Positions 50,017-59,573 of a DNA stretch of 64,000 bases are shown in pieces. The notes beneath the pieces were generated by a model, which searched no databases, was not told where the DNA came from, and saw only the letters and a program-made list of their open reading frames with translations. How positions within the stretch are numbered: position 1 is the first letter of the stretch; each line of letters begins with the position of its first letter. The translations under genes and the position numbers were made by a program. This DNA comes from an uncultured Granulosicoccaceae bacterium (GTDB lineage: Bacteria; Pseudomonadota; Gammaproteobacteria; CALCKW01), in the NCBI GenBank assembly GCA_937925815.1, contig CALAMQ010000025.1:1-64000 (forward strand), in the 5' to 3' direction.

Positions 50017-51408
50017 GTGATAAAACGCCTCATTGGCAAGATGCTCAAGCGCAAGCCGCGCAACGCGGCGGCGCTGGGCGAGCCTGTCGTGGTTCCGCGA
50101 GACCAACACAAGGTCTCGCGTAAGCAACTCTCGCCGAATGCGCTCAAAGTGCTCTACCGCCTTCGCGATCAAGGCTACGACGCCTATCTCGTTGGTGGTT
50201 GTATCCGCGACGCGCTGTTGGGCCTCAAGCCCAAAGATTTTGATGTCGCCACCAGCGCGAGTCCAGATGACGTGCGCGACGCGTTTCGCAACTGCCGATT
50301 GGTCGGCCGGCGCTTTCGCTTGGCACACATACTCTTTGGCCGCGAAGTGATTGAGGTTGCAACCTTCCGTGCCAACCACAACGCTGAAACCGCTGTCGAC
50401 GATGCAGGGCGTATCCTTCGCGACAACGTGTTTGGCACCATAGAAGATGACGCGATCAGGCGTGACTTTACCGTCAACGCACTCTACTACGACGTCAGTA
50501 ACTTCACCGTGATTGATTACGTTGGCGGCATGCAAGACCTTGAGGCGCGGCAGATTCGCCTGCTTGGTGACCCGGATGTACGCTATCGCGAAGACCCGGT
50601 GCGCGCGTTGCGCGCGGCTCGATTTGCCGCCAAGCTCGGTTTCGAAATTGAACCGGCCACCGCAGCACCGCTGGCTGAAGTGGGGCGGTTGCTCGCCGAC
50701 ATACCGCCAGCGCGATTGTTTGAGGAAGTGCTGAAGCTCTTCCAAGGTGGTTACGCAGTCGCCTCACTTGAGAAATTGCGCGAATACGATTTGCTGCAAT
50801 TTTTGTTTCCAAGCGTCGACGAGCGGCTGCACCGTGGCGAGCCTCTGGCCACCGCGCTGTGTGAGCGTGCTCTGGCCAACACCGACGCACGTGTGCTCGA
50901 AGAAAAGCCGATTACACCGGCTTTTCTGTATGCGGCGCTGTTGTGGCCAGACGTGCAAGAGCACTACGAGTCAAACCTCGCCAACGGTGACATGCCTCCC
51001 ATACCCGCGATGCACGCTGCCACCGATACTGTGCTCGCGGAGCAACTACGCATAACCGCGTTGCCAAAGCGTTTCTCAGCAGTGGTGCGTGAGATTTGGA
51101 CACTGCAACCCCGGCTCGAACGGTATAAAGGCAAGCGAGCCACTAAGGCGATGGAAAGCCCCCGCTTTCGTGCCGGTTATGACCTCTTGTGTTTGCGTGC
51201 CGCGGCCGGTGAGCCGCTCGACGAATTGGCGACCTGGTGGACCGAGATTCAGACCGGTGAAGAGGCGGAGCGCGCGCGATTGGTCCGTGAAGAGACTGCT
51301 GCGCGACAGAGGGAAGAGGGTCGTCGTAACAACCGTCGAGGCGGGCGGCGCCGAGGTGGTGGTGGCAACCGCAAACGCGGTGGCGGACGCGCCGAAAACG
51401 CCAGTTGA
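50017..51408 (+). CDS. pcnB: polynucleotide adenylyltransferase (poly(A) polymerase I)
   Basis: AYLVGGCIRDALLGLKPKDFDVATSASPDDVRDAF, GTIEDDAIRRDFTVNALYYDV; basic RGG-like C-terminus; GTG start. Confidence 0.95.
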   Translation: MIKRLIGKMLKRKPRNAAALGEPVVVPRDQHKVSRKQLSPNALKVLYRLRDQGYDAYLVGGCIRDALLGLKPKDFDVATSASPDDVRDAFRNCRLVGRRFRLAHILFGREVIEVATFRANHNAETAVDDAGRILRDNVFGTIEDDAIRRDFTVNALYYDVSNFTVIDYVGGMQDLEARQIRLLGDPDVRYREDPVRALRAARFAAKLGFEIEPATAAPLAEVGRLLADIPPARLFEEVLKLFQGGYAVASLEKLREYDLLQFLFPSVDERLHRGEPLATALCERALANTDARVLEEKPITPAFLYAALLWPDVQEHYESNLANGDMPPIPAMHAATDTVLAEQLRITALPKRFSAVVREIWTLQPRLERYKGKRATKAMESPRFRAGYDLLCLRAAAGEPLDELATWWTEIQTGEEAERARLVREETAARQREEGRRNNRRGGRRRGGGGNRKRGGGRAENAS

Positions 51409-51414
51409 TTCACA

Positions 51415-51903
51415 GTGGTTCGGGCTTGTATTGCACTCGGTAGCAATCTCGATAACCCGCGCGCTCAGGTGGAGCGCGCAGTGCGCGCGCTGCGTGATCA
51501 CCCGAATCTTGAGTGGCTTGGTTGCTCTCGCCTGTACGGCAGTCTGCCGGTAGGTCCAAGCCAACCCAATTATGTTAACGCTGCAGTTGCGGTGCGTACG
51601 GAGCTTGATCCGCTTGCATTGCTCGATGTTCTGCAGGCACAAGAGGCAGCACAATTGCGTCGGCGCGATGGCGAACGCTGGGTCGCGCGCACCCTCGACC
51701 TCGATCTACTCCTGTACGGTGACGCCGTTATAGATTTGGCGCGGTTACAGGTGCCGCATCCTCGCCTCACAGAGCGCGAGTTTGCTTTGCGCCCACTGAA
51801 TGATGTGTGTCCAGAATGTATCGTGGCAGGTACGGGCGAATCAGTGGCTACACACTTGGCGCGACAACCACAGGATATGGACGCGGTGTGGTTGCTCGAT
51901 TGA
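51415..51903 (+). CDS. folK: 2-amino-4-hydroxy-6-hydroxymethyldihydropteridine pyrophosphokinase
   Basis: ACIALGSNLDNPRAQVERAVRAL, RDGERWVARTLDLDLLLYGD, VPHPRLTEREFALRPL. Confidence 0.96.
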   Translation: MVRACIALGSNLDNPRAQVERAVRALRDHPNLEWLGCSRLYGSLPVGPSQPNYVNAAVAVRTELDPLALLDVLQAQEAAQLRRRDGERWVARTLDLDLLLYGDAVIDLARLQVPHPRLTEREFALRPLNDVCPECIVAGTGESVATHLARQPQDMDAVWLLD

Positions 51904-51960
51904 TGCAGGGTATTTCGGTGTGTTGCAAAGTTGCGACGGATGGCGCGTGAGAAGCATGTT

Positions 51961-51974
51961 CCCAACGCGTTGGG
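51961..51974. other. 14-bp perfect palindrome CCCAACGCGTTGGG
   Basis: Intergenic, between folK and comEA-like gene; possible operator or terminator stem. Confidence 0.5.
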
Positions 51975-52055
51975 TCGCTAAAAGGAATTGAGAGGCGACT
52001 GCTGAGCGCTGAACCCAGCCAAGCTGAGTGCCCCACTCAACTTGGATGAAAAAAC

Positions 52056-52319
52056 ATGTCTCGCTTTATCAAAACTCTCACAGCTACTGTGTTGCTTGCC
52101 TTTGCCTCTCTCGCGCAGGCCGCTTCAGTGAATATCAATACCGCTTCTGCCGACGAACTGGCAAACGCGCTCAATGGCATTGGGTTAGCTAAGGCCAACG
52201 CCATCGTTGAGTTTCGCGACAGCAACGGCGCGTTTGTGTCGATTGAGGACATCGTTCTCGTCAATGGCATTGGTGATGCCCTGCTCGAGCGCAACCGAGA
52301 GCAAATCGTTATTGAGTAA
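52056..52319 (+). CDS. ComEA-like helix-hairpin-helix protein
   Basis: Signal peptide then ASVNINTASADELANALNGIGLAKANAIVEFRDSNGAFVSIEDIVLVNGIGDALLERNREQI. Confidence 0.92.
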   Translation: MSRFIKTLTATVLLAFASLAQAASVNINTASADELANALNGIGLAKANAIVEFRDSNGAFVSIEDIVLVNGIGDALLERNREQIVIE

Positions 52320-52383
52320 ATTCGAGGTGCGTTGTCTGCGGGTCCGGTTTTGTCCGGGTGCGGCCTTGTCATATATTGAGGGA

Positions 52384-52559
52384 AGACGAGGTATGTGCCC
52401 GGTTTCAATCGGGCCCGCAGCCCTTTAGGCGCGGCTGTGTTGTGATGCCAAGTGCCGTGGGCTGTTCAACCGGTTGAAGCGGGGTCCACCTATGAGCACG
52501 GGCTCCGCGCAGCTTCGCACCCGAGCCCAAAGGTAGGTCCGGGTGCGGGTGCCGCGTCT
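52384..52559 (+). ncRNA. candidate rod-like structured RNA (6S-like architecture), unverified family
   Basis: Promoter TTGTCC(52350)-16-TATATT(52372); six-plus nested complementary segments from AGACG/CGTCT at the ends to TTCAA-CCGG-TTGAA at the apex. Confidence 0.5.
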
Positions 52560-52562
52560 GTA

Positions 52563-53750
52563 TTAGAGGCGCTCGAAGGCAACGGCAATGCCTTGGCCGC
52601 CGCCGATGCACATGGTGCACAGTGCACGCTTGCCGCCAGTGCGGATCAGTTCGTGAATGGCTTTGGTCGCAATCACGGTGCCGGTGGCGCCAATGGGGTG
52701 GCCGATAGAAATGCCGCTGCCGTTCGGATTGGTTTTCTCAAGTGGCAGATCGAGGTCCTTGCACACTGCAAGCGCTTGCGATGCAAAGGCTTCATTGACT
52801 TCAAAGACGTCAAAGTCTGATATGCCAAGTCCTGTTTTCTCCAGCAGTTTCTTGACCGCTGGCACTGGCCCAATGCCCATGTAGGCGGGCTCGACCCCTG
52901 CGTGCGAGTACCCGATAAGGCGTGCAAGCGGTTTGGCGCCCAATGCCTTGGCTCGTGCTGCGTCGGCGAGTACCAGGGCTGCGGCGGCATCGTTGATGCC
53001 CGAGGCGTTGCCAGCGGTAACGGTGCCGTCTTTCTTAAACACGGTCCTGAGTTTGGCCATACCCTCGACTGTTGCATCTTCGCGGATGTGTTCATCGCGG
53101 TCAAAAACAATGTCGCCTTTCCGAGTCTTGCGCACAACGGGGGTGATCTGTCCGGCAAAGCGGTCTTCGGCCCAAGCGCGTGCGGCGCGCTGGTGGCTCT
53201 CAACTGCGAAAGCGTCTTGTTCCTCGCGGCTGATGCCCCATTTCTCCGCGATGTTCTCAGCGGTCACACCCATGTGGATGTTCTCAAAGGGGTCGTGCAA
53301 GGCGGCGAGCATCGCATCGAGCATCTGACCATCGCCCATGCGCTGTCCCCAGCGTGCGTTGGTCAGCCAGTAGGGCGCGCGGCTCATGTTCTCGGCACCA
53401 CCAGCTAAGGTCACACTGCTGTGGCCGGTTTCGATTTGTTGCGCGGCGGAGACGATTGCCTGCAATCCGCTTCCACACAATCGGTTGAGCGTGAAGGCGG
53501 GTGTCTCGATAGGCAGGCCGCCCTCGACGGTGGCAACGCGAGAGAGGTAGGCGTCACGCGCCTCGGTGTGGACCACGTTGCCAAAAACGACGTGCTCAAC
53601 GCTCTCGGCTGCAATTCCCGCGCGCTCAACCGATTCGCGAACCACTTGCGCCGCGAGCGCGGTGGGCGGGCTGTCCTTGAGCCCACCGCCAAAAGTGCCC
53701 ACTGCTGTGCGCACGGCGCTCAATACTACGATGTCGTGTTGCTCAGTCAT
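52563..53750 (-). CDS. acetyl-CoA C-acetyltransferase (thiolase)
   Basis: DIVVLSAVRTAVGTFGGGLKD, LNRLCGSGLQAIVSAAQQI, GGAENMSRAPYW, NPNGSGISIGHPIGATG, CTMCIGGGQGIA. Confidence 0.96.
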   Translation of the reverse strand: MTEQHDIVVLSAVRTAVGTFGGGLKDSPPTALAAQVVRESVERAGIAAESVEHVVFGNVVHTEARDAYLSRVATVEGGLPIETPAFTLNRLCGSGLQAIVSAAQQIETGHSSVTLAGGAENMSRAPYWLTNARWGQRMGDGQMLDAMLAALHDPFENIHMGVTAENIAEKWGISREEQDAFAVESHQRAARAWAEDRFAGQITPVVRKTRKGDIVFDRDEHIREDATVEGMAKLRTVFKKDGTVTAGNASGINDAAAALVLADAARAKALGAKPLARLIGYSHAGVEPAYMGIGPVPAVKKLLEKTGLGISDFDVFEVNEAFASQALAVCKDLDLPLEKTNPNGSGISIGHPIGATGTVIATKAIHELIRTGGKRALCTMCIGGGQGIAVAFERL

Positions 53751-53871
53751 GGTGTCCCGCCTCGTGGTAGCAAAAGTGCATTCTAACGGTTGTTCCACAC
53801 ACAGTGCTGCTCGGGGTGAGCAGCGCTATGCTTAACAGGGTTGTTTACAGACCCATACTGCAGCTAGGCAG

Positions 53872-55677
53872 GTGAAAGTGAACAAAAATGCCACAAACGG
53901 ATTGCCCAGCGACGCTTCTGAGCCGCCTTCGGGTTGGCACTGGCTCGACCCGGCGCGTGTTCGATTGTTTGCCGTGGCGCTCTTGGTCGGTGTGGTGGTC
54001 GCGTCCACAACGGCGATGCTGATTGCGGGCATCAGCGCTGTGCAAGCGGTGTTCTTCGGCAGCGGTGATGAGAGATTCTTCGCCACCTTGCTCAGTTATG
54101 CACCGTGGTGGCGAGTGATGCTCGCACCGGTGATCGGAGGGCTGATTGTCGGTGTGTTGATCTACGGACTGCCCGGTCGTCGCTATCACGGTATTTCTGA
54201 TGTGATGGAAGCGTGTGCGTTTCGTGGCGGTCGCATGGATGTGCGCTCCGGGATCGGTGCCGCCAGCGCCGCTGTGGTCTCACTCGGTGCGGGGGCGTCG
54301 GTTGGTCGCGAAGGGCCGGCTGTGCACATTGGGGCGTCTGTGTCAGCGTGGATTGCCGACAAACTCGGTCTCAGCTCGCGGCACGCACTCACGCTGCTCG
54401 GTTGTGGTGCGGCAGCTGCCGTCACAGCGTCATTCAACGCACCCTTGGCGGGTGTGTTGTTCGCGCTCGAAGTGGTGGTGGGGTATTACACGCTGAGCGT
54501 CTTCGGCCCGATTGTGGTGGCGTCGATGGGCGCGTTGGTGATGACGCAGTTCTTGCAGGGCCACAGCGGTACTTTGTTCACCATTCCAAGCATGACCCTC
54601 TCGAGTTACTGGGAGCTGCCGCTTTTCGCTCTGGTTGGTATTTGTGCGGCGGGCTGCACTGTGGCGTTGGTCTATGGCGTTCAAACGGTTCAACGTGCGC
54701 ACGCACGCTGTGCTGTGCCGCTCTGGTTGCGACCAGCCATCGGTGGCTTGGTGGTTGGGATTGTCGCGCTCCAGGTGCCCTATGCCTTGGGCGTTGGCTA
54801 CCAGACAACGGATCTCGCACTCAAGGGCGCGCTGACCACCCAAACCGGTCTGTGGCTCAGTGTGATCTTGCTCGCCAAACTCTTGGCAACAGCGGTCTCG
54901 CTCGGCTCTGGCTTTGCTGGTGGGGTGTTCAGCCCGGCCCTGGTGCTCGGTGCCGTGCTTGGAACCTTACTCGGCAGCAGCTTTGCTGCGGTGTTGCCAG
55001 GCGCCGTGTCGATAGAGCCTGTCTACGCGATGGTGGGGATGGCGGCGGTCGCCTCGAGCACACTCGGTGCGCCAATCTCAACCATATTGATTGTGTTTGA
55101 GCTCACTGGAAATTACGGTGTGGTGGTGGCAGTGATGTTGGCGTCGGCGGTGGCCAGTAGCTGCATGGGTTTTGCGCCGTTTAGATCGTTCTTCCGCTGG
55201 CAGTTGCAAAGCCGAGGCGTCAATATTGTTGCTGGCCGTGATCAGAGTTTGTTGCGCACTGAGACTGTCGATGCACTTGTCACCGACAACTACTGCGAGA
55301 TTGCTGAACACGACACCCTATTGCAAGTCGAGATCAAAGTGAGTCGTGGGCGTAATCACGCGGTGGTGATGCTCGACGACGCGAATCGCTTCCTCGGCAG
55401 TGCGACCTTGCGGGATTTGATCCGCCTCGACGACGACGGCAAGCCCTACCCGGTGCGCGATCAGCTTCGCGGTGAGGACGCTGTACTCTCGTCAGGCACC
55501 AGTTTAAGAGGTGCACTGGATGCGCTTGCGAGTCACGCTGGTGATTTTTTGCCGGTTGTCGAGCGCGATGACGCTGGAGTTGCCCGAGTGCTCGGGGTGG
55601 TGTCGTACAGCGATGTCCTCGCGCGTTACAACGAGTTGCTAAAGCAAGCGCGCGCCGAAGAATTCGGCGTTACTTAG
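53872..55677 (+). CDS. ClC family chloride channel/antiporter with C-terminal CBS domains
   Basis: GAGASVGREGPAVHIGASV, FNAPLAGVLFALEVVVG, GSGFAGGVFSPALVLGAVLG; CBS region from ~residue 480. Confidence 0.95.
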   Translation: MKVNKNATNGLPSDASEPPSGWHWLDPARVRLFAVALLVGVVVASTTAMLIAGISAVQAVFFGSGDERFFATLLSYAPWWRVMLAPVIGGLIVGVLIYGLPGRRYHGISDVMEACAFRGGRMDVRSGIGAASAAVVSLGAGASVGREGPAVHIGASVSAWIADKLGLSSRHALTLLGCGAAAAVTASFNAPLAGVLFALEVVVGYYTLSVFGPIVVASMGALVMTQFLQGHSGTLFTIPSMTLSSYWELPLFALVGICAAGCTVALVYGVQTVQRAHARCAVPLWLRPAIGGLVVGIVALQVPYALGVGYQTTDLALKGALTTQTGLWLSVILLAKLLATAVSLGSGFAGGVFSPALVLGAVLGTLLGSSFAAVLPGAVSIEPVYAMVGMAAVASSTLGAPISTILIVFELTGNYGVVVAVMLASAVASSCMGFAPFRSFFRWQLQSRGVNIVAGRDQSLLRTETVDALVTDNYCEIAEHDTLLQVEIKVSRGRNHAVVMLDDANRFLGSATLRDLIRLDDDGKPYPVRDQLRGEDAVLSSGTSLRGALDALASHAGDFLPVVERDDAGVARVLGVVSYSDVLARYNELLKQARAEEFGVT

Positions 55678-55731
55678 TCGCGCACAGAGGCGGCGCCCAG
55701 TGGGCCGCCTCGTCTCGTTGCCCCAATGCGG

Positions 55732-57042
55732 TTATTCAGTCGGTGTGTCGTGGAACGTGCCGTCAACACCGAAAAACTGCGTGCCGTCCTGGTTGTAAAA
55801 ACGCGTGGCACCCGCTGCCTGCAAGGCTGCGAGCATTTTCGGCACGGGCTTGCCCTCGGCTGCGAGCCGCTCGGCAAAGCGCGCGGGGCCAATGCGATCA
55901 AGCATTTCAAACGGGCCTTGCGCCCAGCCAAAACCCCAGCGCATGGCACGGTCGACGTTGACGATGTCATCGGCGATATCCGGTACGAGATCGGCCGCGT
56001 AGGCGAGGGTGCCGCCCATCTGCGCCCAGACAAACTGGCCCTCGGGCGAATTTGCAAACATGGCGCTGCTGAGGTCGTGCAGTGATTCGTCCAGCGTGAC
56101 CTCGCGTTTGGCGCGCCAGGCACCAGTGCCGAGATCGTAGGTCTCCATGCTGCGGTTACCGTCTGCGTCTTTTTGCATGCGGTAGAAGCCACCTCCGGTC
56201 TTGCGACCCAGCTGACCCGCTTCGAAGAGGGCTTGCTCTTCGGCTGGGAAAGCCGCGTACTCGTGCCCGACATCTCCCGCTGGCAAGTTGGCGGTCAGGT
56301 TCTTGGCCACCAGTGCCATCACGTCTAGGCCGATCAGGTCCACAAGGCCATAGAGTCCGGTCGGTGGGAAGCCCATAGGCTTGGACATGAGCGCGTCCAC
56401 GGTCTCCTGATCAAGCCCGTCGTCGCGCATGGCTTTGCCGATGTGCAAGCCCGCCAGCATCCAGTAACAGCCGATGCGGTTACCAATGAAATTGACGGTG
56501 TCTTTGGCGTAGACCACGCCCTTGCCGAGGCGACCGCCACAGAAATCGGCGACGCGCGCGCTGAGGTCCGGGTTTGCAGCGTCAGAGGGCACAAACTCCA
56601 AAAGGCGCATGATGTGCGGCGGATTGAAAAAGTGCGTGACGGCCATGTCAGCTTGCAGCCGAGCTGGCATGCCATCGAGGATATCGCGCAGCGGAATGCC
56701 TGAAGTGTTGGTGGTGACCAGCGAGCCGTCTTTGCGCGCCGCCTCTACGCGGCTGAAGAAACTGCGCTTGATCTCGAGGTTCTCCACGATGGCCTCGCAG
56801 ACCCAATCAGCGTCGGCGATGTGTTGCTCGAGGTCGTCGATGCTGCCGGCGCGCAAGTTGGCGAAGTGTTCCTCGGCGAGCGCGGGCCGTTTGCCTGCAC
56901 CGAGTCGGTCAATCCCAGCTTGCGCGGTCTCAGTTTGCAGGTCCAGCAACGCGACCTCGCAGCCAGCCGCCGCGCAAATGCCGGCGATACCCGCGCCCAT
57001 GGTACCGGCGCCGACGACGACGACCTTATTGATTGCTGACAT
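55732..57042 (-). CDS. 3-hydroxyacyl-CoA dehydrogenase
   Basis: MSAINKVVVVGAGTMGAGIAGICAAAGCEVALLDL, VTTNTSGIPLRDI, THFFNPPHIMRLLEFVP, GFIGNRIGCY-type region. Confidence 0.94.
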   Translation of the reverse strand: MSAINKVVVVGAGTMGAGIAGICAAAGCEVALLDLQTETAQAGIDRLGAGKRPALAEEHFANLRAGSIDDLEQHIADADWVCEAIVENLEIKRSFFSRVEAARKDGSLVTTNTSGIPLRDILDGMPARLQADMAVTHFFNPPHIMRLLEFVPSDAANPDLSARVADFCGGRLGKGVVYAKDTVNFIGNRIGCYWMLAGLHIGKAMRDDGLDQETVDALMSKPMGFPPTGLYGLVDLIGLDVMALVAKNLTANLPAGDVGHEYAAFPAEEQALFEAGQLGRKTGGGFYRMQKDADGNRSMETYDLGTGAWRAKREVTLDESLHDLSSAMFANSPEGQFVWAQMGGTLAYAADLVPDIADDIVNVDRAMRWGFGWAQGPFEMLDRIGPARFAERLAAEGKPVPKMLAALQAAGATRFYNQDGTQFFGVDGTFHDTPTE

Positions 57043-57152
57043 GCGAGTTCCCCGTGTGAATTCGGTAAAACCGCTATTTTGAGGGCGCGAAACCCTAGCC
57101 GCAAGCAAGCGAGACGTTAAACTGAGCGCTTTGCAGCCACACGACACACTCG

Positions 57153-57809
57153 ATGACCCCAGAACGCTTTGCGAGACTCCGCGCCGTGCTCGACCGCCGT
57201 CAGCCGGACCTCACTGTCCTCGCTGATTTTGTGCACAAGCCGCACAACATCTCAGCCATCATTCGCAGTTGTGATGCCTTTGGTGTGAGCGACGTGCACT
57301 TGGCGATGGCCGAGAGTGACCGCAGCCATTTTCGCGCTTCTAAGGCTGCGGCCCAAGGGGCGGAGAAGTGGGTCAACGTGACGCTGCATGACCACATCTC
57401 CGACAGCATCAGCGCCCTGCAAGCAGACGGCTACCAAGTCTGCGCAGCACACCTTTCGGACCGCGCCGTGCCCTACCGCGATGTCGATTACACGCGGCCC
57501 ACGGCCATCTTGCTCGGCGCTGAAAAAGACGGTGTCAGCGACCGGGTAGCAGATCTGGTTGACCACCACATCATCGTGCCGATGGTCGGCATGGTGGAAT
57601 CCTTTAACGTGTCGGTTGCCGCCGCCATCATTCTCTCTGAGGCGCACAACCAGCGCGAAGCCGCAGGTTATTACCAGACACCGCGCATCGACCCCAAGCG
57701 TTACGAACAGACGTTATTTCGCTGGGCTCACCCAAAGATTGCCAAGATGCTCGACGCTGCTGGCGAACCGTATCCGGCGTTGAACGAAGACGGCGATATC
57801 AGCGCCTGA
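57153..57809 (+). CDS. trmH: tRNA (guanosine(18)-2'-O)-methyltransferase
   Basis: MTPERFARLRAVLDRRQPDLTVLADFVHKPHNISAIIRSCDAFGV, ILLGAEKDGVSD, IIVPMVGMVESFNVSVAAAIIL. Confidence 0.96.
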   Translation: MTPERFARLRAVLDRRQPDLTVLADFVHKPHNISAIIRSCDAFGVSDVHLAMAESDRSHFRASKAAAQGAEKWVNVTLHDHISDSISALQADGYQVCAAHLSDRAVPYRDVDYTRPTAILLGAEKDGVSDRVADLVDHHIIVPMVGMVESFNVSVAAAIILSEAHNQREAAGYYQTPRIDPKRYEQTLFRWAHPKIAKMLDAAGEPYPALNEDGDISA

Positions 57810-58038
57810 TAAACGGTTTCGATGTGTTTTCTTGAGATTGGGTGACATGGATTTCTGTACCTCGCATCGCACTCGCTCAGAACGTGCTTGCAGGCTCCGC
57901 AGCAACTGTGACGTGGACGCTGCGCTGATGTCTCTGGGATAAACTGCGGGTCAGCGTGTTCTCGGAGGACGAGTGCTGGACGCGTATGTTGCCCAACGGT
58001 TCGCGGCTGGTGTGAACTCGGCGATCTCGCTGTGTCAT

Positions 58039-58317
58039 TTAGCGGTTGCGCCAGAGTCGTCCCACCGCGCGATCCGATCCTAGCGTTGCCACCACCATAG
58101 CCACGGCGCCGATTGCGTAAAAGACCACGCAGGGCAGCAAGATGCCGAGTTGCTGTGTACTGATTCCAAGCAACAACAATGCTGTTGCAAGCACCAGAAA
58201 CAGCGCGGATACCGCTTTCAATATGGTGCGGTGTGACGGTCGGTAGTCGACGGGCTCGTCGCCCTGGTCGAGGTAGGCCAGCAGCGGCGCGAACAGTCGG
58301 TTGAAAAAGTGACTCAT
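58039..58317 (-). CDS. small membrane protein, hypothetical (92 aa)
   Basis: MSHFFNRLFAPLLAYLDQGDEPVDYRPSHRTILKAVSALFLVLATALLLLG...; two hydrophobic segments. Confidence 0.6.
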   Translation of the reverse strand: MSHFFNRLFAPLLAYLDQGDEPVDYRPSHRTILKAVSALFLVLATALLLLGISTQQLGILLPCVVFYAIGAVAMVVATLGSDRAVGRLWRNR

Positions 58318-58604
58318 GTCTGGAACCTTTGGGAGAGCAAGCAGTGTGGCACTCACCTGCGGCGGCATCAATTTGTGAGGTGTCAGTGGCAACATGCGAT
58401 TCGCCCATCTGCCAGGTTCAGGGTGGATGTCGCTTGTGCAAGATCTCTGGGCTGGCATCGCGATGAATTTGACTGTGATGCCGGGCGAGGGCCGAATTGA
58501 AACGGTCAGTCAGGGCGCGATAGATCATGGCTTCCGGCGGTGGTGGGCGACTCGCTGACTGGTAGCTGATCTCGAACGCGCCGATCGCTTTCGGCAATGG
58601 AGGA

Positions 58605-59003
58605 ATGACGATGTTGGATGTGACAGCTGTTGCGGCGTCGGTATTGGGTTTGTGGTTAGTGGCGTTGTCAGCAAACGTCATTCGCCTGCGTCGCCAACTC
58701 GACGTGGGGCTCGGCGATGGTGGTCATGATGAGCTCTACCGCGCAATCCGCGCACACGCCAACTTCGTGGAATACGCACCCATGGGGCTGTTGCTGCTGG
58801 CTTGTCTCGAACTCAATCACGCGCCGAGTTGGCTCACACTCGTTTGTGCGTTGAGCTTCGTGACGGGTCGCCTGCTGCACCCTATTGGCATTCGGCACGC
58901 GCAATCGCCGTGGCAGTGTCGTGTGTTTGGGATGGTGTTGACGCTGACGGCGCTGGTCGTGATGGCCGTTGCCGGTCTCTTTTTGGTGGTTGTGCGCGTT
59001 TAG
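58605..59003 (+). CDS. MAPEG family membrane protein
   Basis: RIRxxHANFVEYAPMGLLLLACLEL, VTGRLLHPIGI; MAPEG signature. Confidence 0.88.
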   Translation: MTMLDVTAVAASVLGLWLVALSANVIRLRRQLDVGLGDGGHDELYRAIRAHANFVEYAPMGLLLLACLELNHAPSWLTLVCALSFVTGRLLHPIGIRHAQSPWQCRVFGMVLTLTALVVMAVAGLFLVVVRV

Positions 59004-59023
59004 TGCATCGCGCGGGCTCGGTC

Positions 59024-59524
59024 TTAAACGCCGCCTTGTTTGGCGATGATGCGCTCAAAACAGCGCAAAGTTTCTTCAGAAACGTGGTGTTCGAGCCCTT
59101 CCGCATCAAGTTCAGCTGTTGCCTCTGAGACGCCGATAGCCCGCAGAAAGTCATAGACGATGCGATGGCGTTCGCGCATTGCATCGGCGAGTTCTTCGCC
59201 TTTTTGGGTCAGGAATATCGAGCGGTACCGCTCGGTGGTCAGATATCCGTCTCGCTGGAGGCGGGCGACGGTCTTGTTAACTGTCGCGGGGCTGATGCCC
59301 AGGCATTCGGCGAGGTCTACGCTGCGCGCCTCGCCTCTGGCCGCGATCAGGTCCGACACCAACTCTACATAGTCCTCCGCCACCTCGGTTTGGTGCGCGT
59401 CGCGTACGTGATTAAACGCTGCCGCGACTTGGATTGGGTCGAGGACACGGTTGGGGCGGGCGGGTTCGTTGGACACGGGCAGCAGCACGGTTGGCGGACC
59501 GCCAGTGTAGGCGGGCTCTTTCAC
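59024..59524 (-). CDS. mntR: manganese-dependent transcriptional regulator, DtxR/MntR family
   Basis: EDYVELVSDLIAARGEARSVDLAECLGISPATVNKTVARLQRDGYL, RHRIVYDFLRAIGVSEATAELDAEGLEHHVSEETL; divergent from Mn/Zn ABC operon. Confidence 0.93.
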   Translation of the reverse strand: MKEPAYTGGPPTVLLPVSNEPARPNRVLDPIQVAAAFNHVRDAHQTEVAEDYVELVSDLIAARGEARSVDLAECLGISPATVNKTVARLQRDGYLTTERYRSIFLTQKGEELADAMRERHRIVYDFLRAIGVSEATAELDAEGLEHHVSEETLRCFERIIAKQGGV

Positions 59525-59528
59525 GCTG

Positions 59529-59542
59529 GCAAACTAGTTTGC
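59529..59542. promoter_or_regulatory. 14-bp perfect palindrome GCAAACTAGTTTGC
   Basis: In the mntR/SBP divergent region, 4 nt upstream of the annotated mntR GTG. Confidence 0.5.
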
Positions 59543-59544
59543 AG

Positions 59545-59573
59545 TTGCAATGTAAGTTAGCCTTGGCTAAATT
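59545..59573 (+). promoter_or_regulatory. metal transporter promoter with MntR-type operator (TTAGCC-TT-GGCTAA at 59557-59570)
   Basis: -35 TTGCAA (59545-59550), 17-nt spacer, -10 TAAATT (59568-59573); palindrome overlaps the -10. Confidence 0.65.

Noticed and set aside
58418-58681. 87-aa minus ORF overlapping the MAPEG gene start
   Set aside because: Low-complexity, overlaps a better-supported gene, no motif.
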